Shown in pieces: positions 36,853 to 44,379 of a DNA stretch of 53,701 nt; the first letter of the stretch is position 1; each line of letters starts with the position of its first letter. The notes beneath the pieces were generated by a model. It was given only the letters and a program-made list of their open reading frames with translations. It had not been told where the DNA came from and searched no databases. A program made the translations under genes and the position numbers. Origin of the DNA: Flavobacterium muglaense (GTDB lineage: Bacteria; Bacteroidota; Bacteroidia; Flavobacteriales; Flavobacteriaceae); contig NZ_JACRUK010000023.1 in NCBI RefSeq assembly GCF_014305155.1, positions 1 through 53,701 on the forward strand, written 5' to 3'.

Positions 36853-36891
36853 TGAGGTACTCGACCTCTGTTAATTAAGGGTGCAAAGATA
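36853..36891 (-). promoter_or_regulatory. Candidate rpsP promoter box and leader hairpin
   Basis: On the minus strand TATCTTTG (36891-36884) matches TAnnTTTG. The leader then contains GAGGT/ACCTC (36868-36854), a five-pair hairpin between the promoter and the rpsP start. Its role, if any, in ribosomal autoregulation is unknown. Confidence 0.45.
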
Positions 36892-36991
36892 TACTATTTT
36901 TTTGAAATAACTAATAGCTGTATATTATTTTGAAGGATAATGATTTAGGGCTTTTTAGTTTGTAAATTCTCGTTTTTTGGCTTTATTATTT

Positions 36992-36999
36992 TACTTTTG
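36992..36999 (+). promoter_or_regulatory. Candidate -7 box (TACTTTTG)
   Basis: TACTTTTG fits TAnnTTTG and lies 21 bp before the ATG of the lipoprotein gene at 37021. Confidence 0.4.
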
Positions 37000-37020
37000 T
37001 TTGTAACAATGCTATAATTT

Positions 37021-37494
37021 ATGAAAAAATATTTTTTACTTCTGGTAGTTCTTTTTGGTTTGTCGTCTTGCGAAGAGGATATTAAGTTTAATAATCCGTC
37101 TTTTCAAGGTTTGAAAGACAATATTTTTTGGCGTGCGGTTCAAACGAAAGCTACGGTACAAGCCAGCGGGGTTTTGAATATTGATGCTTACACTGGGAAT
37201 GAAGTGGTTCATTTTGTTACAGGAAATGCCTTGCCTAATACCTATATATTAGGTACGGGAGTGGTGAACAAGGTGAGTTATGTTAAAACAGATTTGACAG
37301 GAGTGCTTACGTACGAAACAGGATTAGATATGGGCGACGGGCAGATTATTGTTACAGAATATGATCAAGTGAATAAAACCATCTCGGGGAATTTTAAGTT
37401 TAATGCTAAGAATACAGACGCTAATTCGTTGGACGACGCAACTTTAAACTTTCAGCAAGGTATTTTTTACAAGATTCCAGTTACTGCTAAGTAA
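37021..37494 (+). CDS. Lipoprotein of unknown function (DUF6252-like)
   Basis: A 157-residue lipoprotein with signal and lipobox LSSCEED (cysteine at residue 17). The mature part is beta-rich (NIFWRAVQTKATVQASG, NKTISGNFKFNAKN) and resembles DUF6252-type proteins common in Flavobacteriia, to the extent I recognise them. No catalytic motif. The acidic EED after the lipid cysteine is like surface-export signals of Bacteroidota lipoproteins, so it might be surface exposed. Single gene. Confidence 0.7.
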   Translation: MKKYFLLLVVLFGLSSCEEDIKFNNPSFQGLKDNIFWRAVQTKATVQASGVLNIDAYTGNEVVHFVTGNALPNTYILGTGVVNKVSYVKTDLTGVLTYETGLDMGDGQIIVTEYDQVNKTISGNFKFNAKNTDANSLDDATLNFQQGIFYKIPVTAK

Positions 37495-37622
37495 TTTATT
37501 TATCAGGCGTGATCAGTGGTTTCTAGTTGATTATTGTTTTTTATTTGTGTGGTTGTTTCTTTTTTAAATTAAAATAAAATCATAAATAAGCTAATTTATA
37601 GTTAATTAGAAAATATTTAGAC

Positions 37623-37630
37623 TACATTTG
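37623..37630 (+). promoter_or_regulatory. Candidate -7 box (TACATTTG) for the RRM gene
   Basis: TACATTTG fits TAnnTTTG, 25 bp before the ATG at 37656. Confidence 0.5.
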
Positions 37631-37655
37631 TTGCAATTATTATAAATAAGTACAT

Positions 37656-38012
37656 ATGAATATTTTTGTTGGAAGTCTTCCATTCAGTATTGAGGAAGCA
37701 GATTTAAGAGAGTCTTTCGAGGCTTACGGAGCAGTTGATTCAGTTAAAATTATCACTGATAAATTTACAGGAAGAAGTAAAGGATTTGGTTTTGTTGAGA
37801 TGCCAAATGATGACGACGCTCAAAAAGCGATTGACGAATTGAACGGAGCTACTGTTCAAGGACGTGCAATTGTGGTTAACAAATCTGAACCAAAACCAGA
37901 AGGAGAAAGAAGAAGTTTTAATAACAACCGTGGAGGAGACTCTCGTGGTGGTTATGGTGGAAACAGCCGTGGTGGAGATAACCGTGGTGGTGGAAACAGA
38001 GGAGGATATTAA
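37656..38012 (+). CDS. RNA-binding protein with RRM domain and glycine-rich tail
   Basis: A 118-residue protein with one RRM at residues 1-80 (RNP2 NIFVGSL, RNP1 GRSKGFGFVEM) and a C-terminal Gly/Arg/Asn-rich tail with repeats of RGG and GGNSRGG types. Domain order is the same as in cyanobacterial Rbp and plant glycine-rich proteins. In Bacteroidota such proteins have been shown to act as post-transcriptional regulators; the targets here are unknown. Single gene with a promoter-like box and a strong terminator. Confidence 0.92.
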   Translation: MNIFVGSLPFSIEEADLRESFEAYGAVDSVKIITDKFTGRSKGFGFVEMPNDDDAQKAIDELNGATVQGRAIVVNKSEPKPEGERRSFNNNRGGDSRGGYGGNSRGGDNRGGGNRGGY

Positions 38013-38035
38013 TATTCTTTTTTACAAGTATAAAG

Positions 38036-38066
38036 AAAGGGGACAATGTAAATTGTCCCCTTTTTT
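38036..38066 (+). terminator. Terminator after the RRM gene
   Basis: GGGGACAAT, GTAA loop, ATTGTCCCC, flanked by AAA and a run of six T. Twelve continuous pairs. Confidence 0.92.
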
Positions 38067-38172
38067 GTGTTTATAACAATTTGTATTTTCGAATTTAGTG
38101 TTACAGTGCATTTCTATTTAACTATATTTAGTCTGTTTTCTTTAACTTCCAAAGTAAAGGATGTGCAAAATT

Positions 38173-38206
38173 AAACCGCCTCAAAATGATTTTTGAGACG
38201 GTTTTT
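38173..38206. terminator. Bidirectional terminator between the RRM gene and the YHYH operon
   Basis: AAACCG-C-CTCAAAA, TGAT loop, TTTTGAG-A-CGGTTT, followed by T. It can serve as terminator for the leftward EF-hand/YHYH operon, which ends at 38251. Confidence 0.8.
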
Positions 38207-38250
38207 CTGTTTTTAATTGCTTACTAACCCAATTTTAAAAACATGATTTA

Positions 38251-39003
38251 TTATTGTGTAAATGTACCTTTCGACCCGTAATAAGACCCTGCTTTTAGGA
38301 TGTAGTAGCCGGTATTGAGGTAGTTTACATTGCTTGCGTGATAATGGTATATTCCGTCGGGAAAATCAGCAGTAGCACCCGTATGTCCACCATAAGTGTC
38401 TAGGTCCGAAGGATAAGTTCCGCTATTGTCTTTACGGCCGTAAATAGGGAAACCATCTCTAAGGAATCCAACTAGGTTGGTATCATCTGTCGTGGTGTAT
38501 CTTCCTGTTGTGTGATAATGGTAATCTTTGCTTGGTCCAGGATGCGCTCCAGAATAGTCAAAGGTGGTTATGGTTAAGGCGTCAAGTGCTACATTACCAC
38601 CTTCTCTGTCATTGTAAATGGGTACGCCGTTCAATGCTAATCCGATAGCGCCTAAGGTCGTTTCCTCGTGTGTTGTAGATGCAACAGGCTTTGCTGGAAT
38701 AGTCATGGAATAATTTTGTGCCGATATACTAGTGTTAACATTCGTATGATAACCGTCTGGAAAGTCTTCGTATAAATCGTTTCCAACTCCCCAATAGGGC
38801 GTTTTATGTTGCGGAAGTCCATTGCTCTTAATTAGAATACTGGTTCCGCTTGTAGATACGACAGCGCTATTGAAAAATTTGGATTGCACTACTGTGGTTA
38901 TATCTACGGTCCCACTAGTAGTCGAGCCATTTGCATCGCTAGAGTCTGTGCCACTGCACGCAACCTGAAGTGCTGCTAGAAATAATAAGCTTACTTTTTT
39001 CAT
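38251..39003 (-). CDS. YHYH-domain lipoprotein (copy A)
   Basis: A 250-residue lipoprotein (lipobox QVACS) of the YHYH family, named after its Tyr-His-Tyr-His motifs. Motifs are GAHPGPSKDYHYH and GIYHYHASN, with the conserved LALNGVPIYNDREGGN, GFLRDGFPIYGRKD and a terminal GYYILKAGSYYGSKGTF. Clustered His suggests metal binding; no reaction is known. Last gene of a five-gene leftward operon. It is clearly closer to copy B (40272-41057) than to copy C, so A and B arose from a more recent duplication. Confidence 0.9.
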   Translation of the reverse strand: MKKVSLLFLAALQVACSGTDSSDANGSTTSGTVDITTVVQSKFFNSAVVSTSGTSILIKSNGLPQHKTPYWGVGNDLYEDFPDGYHTNVNTSISAQNYSMTIPAKPVASTTHEETTLGAIGLALNGVPIYNDREGGNVALDALTITTFDYSGAHPGPSKDYHYHTTGRYTTTDDTNLVGFLRDGFPIYGRKDNSGTYPSDLDTYGGHTGATADFPDGIYHYHASNVNYLNTGYYILKAGSYYGSKGTFTQ

Positions 39004-39038
39004 TTTTTCTTTGTTTAATTGAAATAGGAGAAATTCGT

Positions 39039-39662
39039 TTACTCTTTTTCTAGTACTTTAATGTCTTCATTCAAAGAAGCCATACTAGTGGGGTCAAGAC
39101 TGTTGTAGATGCCGCGAATCATTCTATTTTTATCTATTAAAACAAAATTTTCAGTATGCAAAAAGATAGAGCTCTCCTTGTTTTCGCCTAGATCTTCTTC
39201 GACAAAATAAAACTTACGGCCTAGATTATAGATTTCTTCTTTAGGCCCTGTGAGCAGCTTCCATTTGTTGTATACTACTTTGTTCTTTTTTGCATATTTA
39301 GCCAGTATAGCAACGCTGTCTTGGTCTGGTGTAACCGAATGTGATACTAAAAGGACCGCATTATCATTTAAAAAATCCTTTTGTAGTAGTGACATGCTAT
39401 TGGCCATCTTTGGGCAAATACCTGGGCAAGTAGTAAAGAAGAAATTAACGACAGCAATCTTGCCTTTCAAGCTTTCCTCAGAAAACATTTTTCCTTCTTG
39501 ATCTGTTAGTTGGAATGGAGGTATTTTATGAAAATTATCGGTATCTGGAAGCTCCCAAACTGGTGTGTAGTCTGAGGTGTTGTAATACGGAAGTTTTCTA
39601 GTTTCGTCCTTGCAAGATAGTACTGACAACCCTATAAAAAATAGTATAAATTTTGCTCTCAT
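39039..39662 (-). CDS. SCO1/SenC family lipoprotein (copy A)
   Basis: A 207-residue thioredoxin-fold protein. Start at ATG 39662, overlapping the preceding stop (ATGA), giving a lipoprotein signal with lipobox VLSC (Cys17). The copper-binding CxxxC is FFFTTCPGICPKM (Cys79, Cys83), and the distal His is in FLHTENFVLID. SCO proteins deliver copper to cytochrome c oxidase or act as thiol reductases. No oxidase gene is nearby; the conserved partners here are YHYH and YwqK proteins, so a different client is likely. Paralogue of 41584-42240. Confidence 0.92.
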   Translation of the reverse strand: MRAKFILFFIGLSVLSCKDETRKLPYYNTSDYTPVWELPDTDNFHKIPPFQLTDQEGKMFSEESLKGKIAVVNFFFTTCPGICPKMANSMSLLQKDFLNDNAVLLVSHSVTPDQDSVAILAKYAKKNKVVYNKWKLLTGPKEEIYNLGRKFYFVEEDLGENKESSIFLHTENFVLIDKNRMIRGIYNSLDPTSMASLNEDIKVLEKE

Positions 39663-40300
39663 TTTCCTGATAATTTTATTTTTTGATCCTTTAACGTATA
39701 ACAATAATTTGATTTTTGTAAACCGTATCGATGACCTTCTTTAGCTTCGTAGTTAATATAAGGCTTCCCGTTTTCACGCCACGCTTTTTGCATGCCGTCT
39801 TCTTGGTCATTTTTAAAGGTTAAAAACGCATATTTTTGTCCGCTTTCGTACCATTGTTTTTGCAGGCCCTCACGCTTGTCATTGATGTAAATGAAATCAA
39901 ATTTTTGATGTCCGTTTTCCCAATATCCGTATTGTCTACCATAGGACTTGCCCTCTTTGTAGGTGCGCGAGTCCTTTAGTTTTCCATTTGAAAAATAGCT
40001 TTTGGTTTCGCCATGTTGTTTTCCATTTAAAAAACAAAAAACCGCTTTAACTTTTGTGGGGCTGTGTTTTTCTTTGACAAATCCTGAAAACACTGTGTTA
40101 TTTAAATAGACCACGCCATTGTCTAATTTTAAGTTTTTATCTTCAGATGAAATGGTGTCGTGTGGTATTTTTGAGATATCAACAACCAAGGTAGCAGTAT
40201 TAATGTCTGCTAGCTTGGTTGTTTTTTTACAGCTAGAAAAAACGATTGCAAAAATGATGAAACAATATGTTTTAAAAAGTAAACGTTCCTTTTGTACCAT
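39659..40300 (-). CDS. YwqK-family MORN-like repeat lipoprotein (copy A)
   Basis: A 213-residue lipoprotein (lipobox VFSSC, cysteine 24) built of MORN-like repeats of about 22 residues: GETKSYFSNGKLKDS, GRQYGYWENGHQKFDF, GLQKQWYESGQKYAF, GMQKAWRENGKPYINY and GLQKSNYCY. This is the YwqK family, sometimes labelled antitoxin, though nothing here resembles a toxin. MORN repeats form elongated beta-hairpin rods for binding. The start overlaps YHYH copy B by 29 bases and the end overlaps SCO copy A by four. Confidence 0.88.
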   Translation of the reverse strand: MVQKERLLFKTYCFIIFAIVFSSCKKTTKLADINTATLVVDISKIPHDTISSEDKNLKLDNGVVYLNNTVFSGFVKEKHSPTKVKAVFCFLNGKQHGETKSYFSNGKLKDSRTYKEGKSYGRQYGYWENGHQKFDFIYINDKREGLQKQWYESGQKYAFLTFKNDQEDGMQKAWRENGKPYINYEAKEGHRYGLQKSNYCYTLKDQKIKLSGK

Positions 40301-41057
40301 TATAACTTCCTGCTTTTAATACATAAAATCCTGAATCCATATAATTCACGTTGGAACAATGGTAATGGTAAATTCCGTTAGGATAATCTGCTGTTGCTCC
40401 CGTATGTCCGCCATTTGTGTCTAATGTAGATGGGTAAGTACCGTCTTTGTCTTTACGACCGTAAATAGGGAAACCATCTCTTAACCAACCAATTAATTTA
40501 GCGTCATCATCAGATGTGAAATCACCATTAAAGTGATAATGGTATAATCCTCCAGGTCCACTATGGGCTCCAGCTCTATCAAATGATTTTAATGTTCCTG
40601 AATCAACAGGTACGTTTCCTCCTTCACGATCGTTGTAGATTGCTACACCGTTTAGCGCCATACCAATTGGTCCAAGTGAGGTTTCTTCTTTAGATGTTGC
40701 AGCAACAGGGTTGATAGGAATAGTCATTACAAAAACTTGCGACTGTAGGTTTCCTGGATTTACAGTTTGTCCTGTTGTTTGTGCTTCGTACAAAGCATTT
40801 CCAGTTCCCCAATATGGAGTTACGTGATCTGGAGTTCCGTTTGACTTCATTGTTACCGAAGTACCATCAGATGACAAGGTTACTGCTGTTTTGTAATTAG
40901 TAGTAAATACTGTAGGCACGGTTGTGCTACCTGTAGTGGTAGTTGTCCCTGTAGTTGTAGTAGTGTCTTCAGTGCTTGAGTCGCTACTGCTGCAAGCAAC
41001 GGTCGTTAACAACACAAGTCCTACTATAGCAATAAATTTTTTATTTGAATTTTTCAT
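40272..41057 (-). CDS. YHYH-domain lipoprotein (copy B)
   Basis: A 261-residue lipoprotein (lipobox TTVACSSS) with a Thr/Gly-rich linker after the signal (about residues 28-48) and the YHYH domain: AHSGPGGLYHYH, GIYHYHCSN, MALNGVAIYNDREGGN, GWLRDGFPIYGRKD. It is nearly collinear with copy A over the domain. Encoded ten bases after the EF-hand gene, as copy C is after its own EF-hand gene. The repeated His and Tyr residues point to metal or substrate binding outside the cell. Confidence 0.9.
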   Translation of the reverse strand: MKNSNKKFIAIVGLVLLTTVACSSSDSSTEDTTTTTGTTTTTGSTTVPTVFTTNYKTAVTLSSDGTSVTMKSNGTPDHVTPYWGTGNALYEAQTTGQTVNPGNLQSQVFVMTIPINPVAATSKEETSLGPIGMALNGVAIYNDREGGNVPVDSGTLKSFDRAGAHSGPGGLYHYHFNGDFTSDDDAKLIGWLRDGFPIYGRKDKDGTYPSTLDTNGGHTGATADYPNGIYHYHCSNVNYMDSGFYVLKAGSYNGTKGTFTF

Positions 41058-41067
41058 TTTATTTCTT

Positions 41068-41352
41068 TTAGTTATCGTTATCAGGTCTAGGTCTTTCAGG
41101 TCTGGGCGCTTTCTTTAATTCTTCTTTCGTAATAAAGCCATCCTTGTTAAGGTCAATTTGATCAAAATCGTTTTTTAATGGTCCCTTGATTTCTTTTTTT
41201 GAAAGTTTACTGTCTTTGTTGGCGTCCATCTGTTTGAATAATTGCTCGATGGTTGGCCTTTTTCTGTCCTCTTGTCCTTGAGGTGGTTGTGCATAACTAA
41301 AAAGGACTGCTCCAAAAAGTGCAAACGCGGTATAATGAGTATTTTTTTTCAT
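41068..41352 (-). CDS. Exported EF-hand calcium-binding protein (copy A)
   Basis: A 94-residue protein. Start at ATG 41352, which gives a clean signal peptide ending ALFGAVLFSYAQ. Two EF-hand loops follow: DANKDSKLSKKE and DLNKDGFITKEE. The mature N-terminus PPQGQEDRKRPT is nearly the same as in copy B. A Pro/Arg/Asp tail closes the protein. First gene of the leftward module A; direct repeats at 41414 and 41435 lie upstream. It probably binds calcium in the periplasm or outside. Confidence 0.9.
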   Translation of the reverse strand: MKKNTHYTAFALFGAVLFSYAQPPQGQEDRKRPTIEQLFKQMDANKDSKLSKKEIKGPLKNDFDQIDLNKDGFITKEELKKAPRPERPRPDNDN

Positions 41353-41376
41353 GAATTTGAAATTCTTTAGGGTTGT

Positions 41377-41443
41377 CAAATATCATAAATATGTTGGTAT
41401 GTTCATTACGTTTTCAGTAGAAGGTGTTTTATTTTCAGTAAAC
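41377..41443 (-). promoter_or_regulatory. Direct-repeat regulatory site A with -7-like box
   Basis: On the plus strand TCAGTAGAA (41414) and TCAGTAAAC (41435), each preceded by TTT, start 21 bp apart. The box GATATTTG on the minus strand (41384-41377) resembles TAnnTTTG. From the TTT of the near repeat to this box is 26 bp, exactly as in site B. Half-sites of nine bases on a 21-bp period fit LytTR-type binding sites. Confidence 0.7.
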
Positions 41444-41521
41444 GGTTTGTATTGGGTGTCAAAATCTGGGTCAGAGGCTCTAAATTGGTTTTGTTAGGTT
41501 GTTCGAATCTAGAAGCTTAAT

Positions 41522-41563
41522 AAAAAAGGCCGTTCGGATTTAATTTCGAACAGCCTTTTTTAA
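41522..41563 (-). terminator. Terminator between module B and module A
   Basis: AAAAAAGGC-C-GTTCG, a ten-base loop, CGAAC-A-GCCTTTTTT. It separates the two copies of the module into two transcription units, each with its own upstream site. Confidence 0.85.
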
Positions 41564-41583
41564 AAACCATAACAGTTTTTTAA

Positions 41584-42240
41584 TTATTCTTTTTGAAGTA
41601 GCTTCACATCTGCAATAAGTTCTTGCATTGACGTGGGATTTAATCCGTTGTAGATCCCGCGAATATGTCTATTTTTATCAATTAGCACAAAATTTTCGGT
41701 ATGTAAAAAATCATCATCCGATTTTTTCTTCCCTAAATCTTCTTCAACAAAATAGGACTTACGCCCCAAAGCATATATTTCTTTTCGGGTCCCAGTGACT
41801 AAATGCCATTTTGATGAAACCACTCCGTTGTCTGTAGCATAACTTTTCAAAACAGATACAGAATCCGTTTCAGGTGTAACTGTATGAGATAGTAATTCTA
41901 CCCCATCGTTGTTTAGAAATTCTTTTTGCAAGGTCGTCATGCTAGTGGCCATTTTTGGGCAAATACCAGGACAAGTTGTAAAAAAGAAATTGGTGATATA
42001 AATCTTATTCGCAAAAGTAGCATTCGTAATCGTGCTTCCTTCTTGATCAGTCAATGAAAAATTTGCAATTGCATGAAAGTTTTTCAATGAATCGCTGTCT
42101 TTTGAAATCCATTTAGGCGTAAAGGTTGGGTCTTCATAAAAAGGCAAAGTATCTACTCTAGATACAACTTTTTCTTCTGTTGTATTTTTACACCCAATCA
42201 ATAGGAGTAGGCTAACAAGGAGGTATAAACTATTTTTCAT
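41584..42240 (-). CDS. SCO1/SenC family lipoprotein (copy B)
   Basis: A 218-residue paralogue of the SCO protein at 39039-39662. Lipobox LLIGC (Cys17), copper-binding FFFTTCPGICPKM (Cys90, Cys94) and FLHTENFVLIDKNRHIRGIYN, nearly the same phrase as in copy A. Its start overlaps the YwqK copy B end by 11 bases. Last gene of module B, followed by a terminator. Retention of both cysteines and the histidine in both copies means both are probably functional. Confidence 0.92.
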   Translation of the reverse strand: MKNSLYLLVSLLLLIGCKNTTEEKVVSRVDTLPFYEDPTFTPKWISKDSDSLKNFHAIANFSLTDQEGSTITNATFANKIYITNFFFTTCPGICPKMATSMTTLQKEFLNNDGVELLSHTVTPETDSVSVLKSYATDNGVVSSKWHLVTGTRKEIYALGRKSYFVEEDLGKKKSDDDFLHTENFVLIDKNRHIRGIYNGLNPTSMQELIADVKLLQKE

Positions 42241-42835
42241 ATTGCACTTCTTCTTTTTTCAATTCATAACACAAAATCGCTTTTTTGAGTCCAAAAGCGC
42301 GACCATTTTTCATTTCGCAGTTCACATAAATTTTACCATTCTCAAGCCAAGCTTGTTGCAATCCTTCTTCAACTCCGTTTTTCAGGGTAGTTAATTTAGA
42401 CATTTTACCGTTAGGGTGCCATTCTTTTTGAACTCCATTTCCAACTCCGTTGATGTAAAATGATTTTGTGGCTTGTTTACCGTCTTCCCACCATGATTTC
42501 CCTTCGCCTTCTAATTTGTTATTTTTGTAAAAAGTTTGTTTTTGAAGTTTTCCGTTAGCAAACCATTTTTGGCTTAAGCCATTTTTTTGCCCTTCAAAAA
42601 ACGGAACTACTTCTTTTTTCTTTTTATCAGAATAATAACTAACCGCATCTCCGGTAAAGGGTTTTCCTTTATAATACCATTTTCCTTCATTTGAGTGCAA
42701 ATCCAGTTTGCTTTTCTCTACAGTATTATGCACCAAATTTTTGTCTTTTTGATTGTAAGAAACGGATGCGTTACCGCCGTCTTTACAACCAAAAAAACAA
42801 AAAATCAGTACTATTATCAATGATTTATTTAACAA
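42230..42835 (-). CDS. YwqK-family MORN-like repeat lipoprotein (copy B)
   Basis: A 201-residue paralogue of the gene at 39659. I place the start at TTG 42835, inside the last codons of YHYH copy C, because it gives a clean lipoprotein signal (LNKSLIIVLIFCFFGC); ATG codons further up in the open frame would give a long non-signal leader translated from the YHYH gene. MORN-like repeats include GLSQKWFANGKLQKQ, GEGKSWWEDGKQATK, GVQKEWHPNGKMSKL and GLQQAWLENGKIYVN. Translation is likely coupled to YHYH copy C. Confidence 0.82.
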   Translation of the reverse strand: MLNKSLIIVLIFCFFGCKDGGNASVSYNQKDKNLVHNTVEKSKLDLHSNEGKWYYKGKPFTGDAVSYYSDKKKKEVVPFFEGQKNGLSQKWFANGKLQKQTFYKNNKLEGEGKSWWEDGKQATKSFYINGVGNGVQKEWHPNGKMSKLTTLKNGVEEGLQQAWLENGKIYVNCEMKNGRAFGLKKAILCYELKKEEVQYEK

Positions 42836-43592
42836 AACTACTTGGTGTTCCTTTATACGGTCCTGCAAAAACAACATAGCTTCCTGTAGTAGAATACAAA
42901 GTGCTACTAATATGGTAGTGGTATTTTGCAGTCGTAGAGTATGGAGTTGTTGAAGTGTGCCCGTGTGAAGCATCTAAATCAGTAGGATAAGTTCCTGTAG
43001 AACTACACTTTCTACCGTAGATAAAATAACCATCAGCAATAACTCCAACCAAATTACTGTCATCATAAGAAAAAGCTTTTGGTTCTAAATGATAGTGGTA
43101 AACCGATGGCCCGATGTGTGCGCCACACCAGTCTAAACTACCTGCTGCAGATGATAATGGACCATTCCCTTCGGAATCATTAAAGATAGCAGCACCACTC
43201 ACGGCAATACCTACATGGTTAAGTGATGTAGCCGTAGTTTTACTTGCATTTGTTGGGTTTTGAGGAACAGTTAGAGATCCTGATGCATCATAACCTGTGA
43301 TCAAAGTAGCTCCGCCAGCTGTCATATCTACAGTTGGTTCACTTAGATACAAAGCGTTTGTTGTACCCCAGTATGTACTTTTATGATTAGGTCTTCCTGT
43401 AGTTTCAATTACTACATTTGTTCCGTTTAAATAAATGTCGGTTTGCGTAGTATCAAATGCGGCGTAAGCAGGATCAAGTGTTCCTGATGTTTCCGTCGTA
43501 GTTTCTTCAGAGTCTGTGCTACTGCATGAATACGTCATCATTGTCACTGCTATAGCGCTTATTCCCGTTAGAATTAAATTTGCTTTTTTCAT
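42825..43592 (-). CDS. YHYH-domain lipoprotein (copy C, divergent)
   Basis: A 255-residue exported protein whose signal ends near TYSCSSTDSEE (lipobox). The YHYH motifs are AHIGPSVYHYH and AKYHYHIS; GIAVSGAAIFNDSEGN and GVIADGYFIYGRKC replace the corresponding blocks of copies A and B. Extra cysteines (WCGAHIG, GRKCSS) could form a disulphide absent from the others. It keeps the same operon position as copy B, directly after an EF-hand gene and before YwqK and SCO, so it is the module B counterpart. Confidence 0.9.
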   Translation of the reverse strand: MKKANLILTGISAIAVTMMTYSCSSTDSEETTTETSGTLDPAYAAFDTTQTDIYLNGTNVVIETTGRPNHKSTYWGTTNALYLSEPTVDMTAGGATLITGYDASGSLTVPQNPTNASKTTATSLNHVGIAVSGAAIFNDSEGNGPLSSAAGSLDWCGAHIGPSVYHYHLEPKAFSYDDSNLVGVIADGYFIYGRKCSSTGTYPTDLDASHGHTSTTPYSTTAKYHYHISSTLYSTTGSYVVFAGPYKGTPSSFVK

Positions 43593-43638
43593 TTTTTTGG
43601 TGATTTAAATTATGTGATTTGGGTGGGTGAAATAAAAA

Positions 43639-43917
43639 TTAATCTCTTTGTTTCTTAGCTTTTGGTTTAGGTGCTTTCTTTAGCTCTTCAAGTGTGATAT
43701 AGCCATCTTTGTCGGTGTCTATTTTACTAAAATCGTCTTTTAAAGGCCCTTTGACTTCTGTCTTAGATAATTGTCCGTCTTTATCAGTGTCTAATTCTTT
43801 AATTAGCTCTGCTGGTGTTGGTTGTTTTCTTCCTTCTTGTCCTTGAGGCGGTTGCGCATAACTAAAAGTTATTGTTGCTAAAATTGCAAATGCTGTATAA
43901 GTGATCTTGTTTTTCAT
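43639..43917 (-). CDS. Exported EF-hand calcium-binding protein (copy B)
   Basis: A 92-residue paralogue of the EF-hand protein at 41068. Signal peptide ending TITFSYAQ, mature start PPQGQEGRKQPT, EF-hand loops DTDKDGQLSKTE and DTDKDGYITLEE, lysine-rich tail. Both loops keep the acidic ligands at positions 1, 3, 5 and 12. First gene of module B and next to the divergent LytS/LytTR genes, with direct repeats at 43986 and 44007 upstream. Confidence 0.92.
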   Translation of the reverse strand: MKNKITYTAFAILATITFSYAQPPQGQEGRKQPTPAELIKELDTDKDGQLSKTEVKGPLKDDFSKIDTDKDGYITLEELKKAPKPKAKKQRD

Positions 43918-43948
43918 GGTATTTGTATCTTTAAGTTGTTATCGAGTA

Positions 43949-44015
43949 CAAATTTGAGGAATTTTTATATATGAAATTTTAGTTTTCAGTCAATGGCTTG
44001 ATGTTTTCAGTAAAT
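43949..44015 (-). promoter_or_regulatory. Direct-repeat regulatory site B with -7-like box
   Basis: TCAGTCAAT (43986) and TCAGTAAAT (44007) start 21 bp apart on the plus strand, each preceded by TTT. The box CAAATTTG (43949-43956) resembles TAnnTTTG and is 26 bp from the TTT of the near repeat, identical to site A. It lies 32 to 100 bp upstream of the EF-hand copy B start. Confidence 0.7.
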
Positions 44016-44258
44016 AAGGTTTTAAGGAGTTTTAAAATGTAAAAGTGCTTTTGTTTGATTGTTGCTAGTGGGTTCCGTGCTTTTAATCCATCTTGGACAT
44101 AGTTTGTATAAGAGAGGAAGTTGTAATTTACTTGCCGGGTAGGTTTTTGTTTGTGTTTTTTGGTTTTTTATTGTAGTTGTCTTTTATTGTGGCATTAAAT
44201 TTTTGAATTGTTCTTGATAGGGGTGTGGTGTTTTTAAGTACTTTATAGTGAGTAGTAT

Positions 44259-44318
44259 TCAGTGAATGAACTTATGTTTTTAGTAAACGCTATTATTTGC
44301 TATATGGCTGTACCTTTT
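44259..44318 (+). promoter_or_regulatory. Direct-repeat regulatory site C upstream of the LytS gene
   Basis: TCAGTGAAT (44259) and TTAGTAAAC (44280) start 21 bp apart, in the same strand orientation as sites A and B but now facing along the regulated gene. TACCTTTT at 44311 is a possible weak -7 box 25 bp from the repeat core. This suggests autoregulation of the two-component genes. Confidence 0.6.
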
Positions 44319-44379
44319 TAGTCTGATATTTAGTAGTGTTTTACCCGTTGAGTTAATTTTTATTTTATTTATTTGCATC

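Larger units (their letters stand above)
43918..44379. other. Divergent intergenic region between module B and the LytS gene
   Basis: About 460 bp without a gene. It holds two copies of the direct-repeat site, one near each divergent gene (sites B and C, listed separately). The middle (44030-44240) is T-rich and shows nothing I can identify. Confidence 0.6.

Noticed and set aside
37864..38076. Alternative-frame protein over the glycine-rich tail of the RRM gene
   Set aside because: Val/Thr-rich shadow frame produced by the RGG codon repeats; the RRM frame is clearly real.
39659..42835. YwqK proteins as antitoxins of a toxin-antitoxin system
   Set aside because: The family label is historical. 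Both are secreted lipoproteins with MORN-like repeats and no toxin-like gene accompanies either copy.
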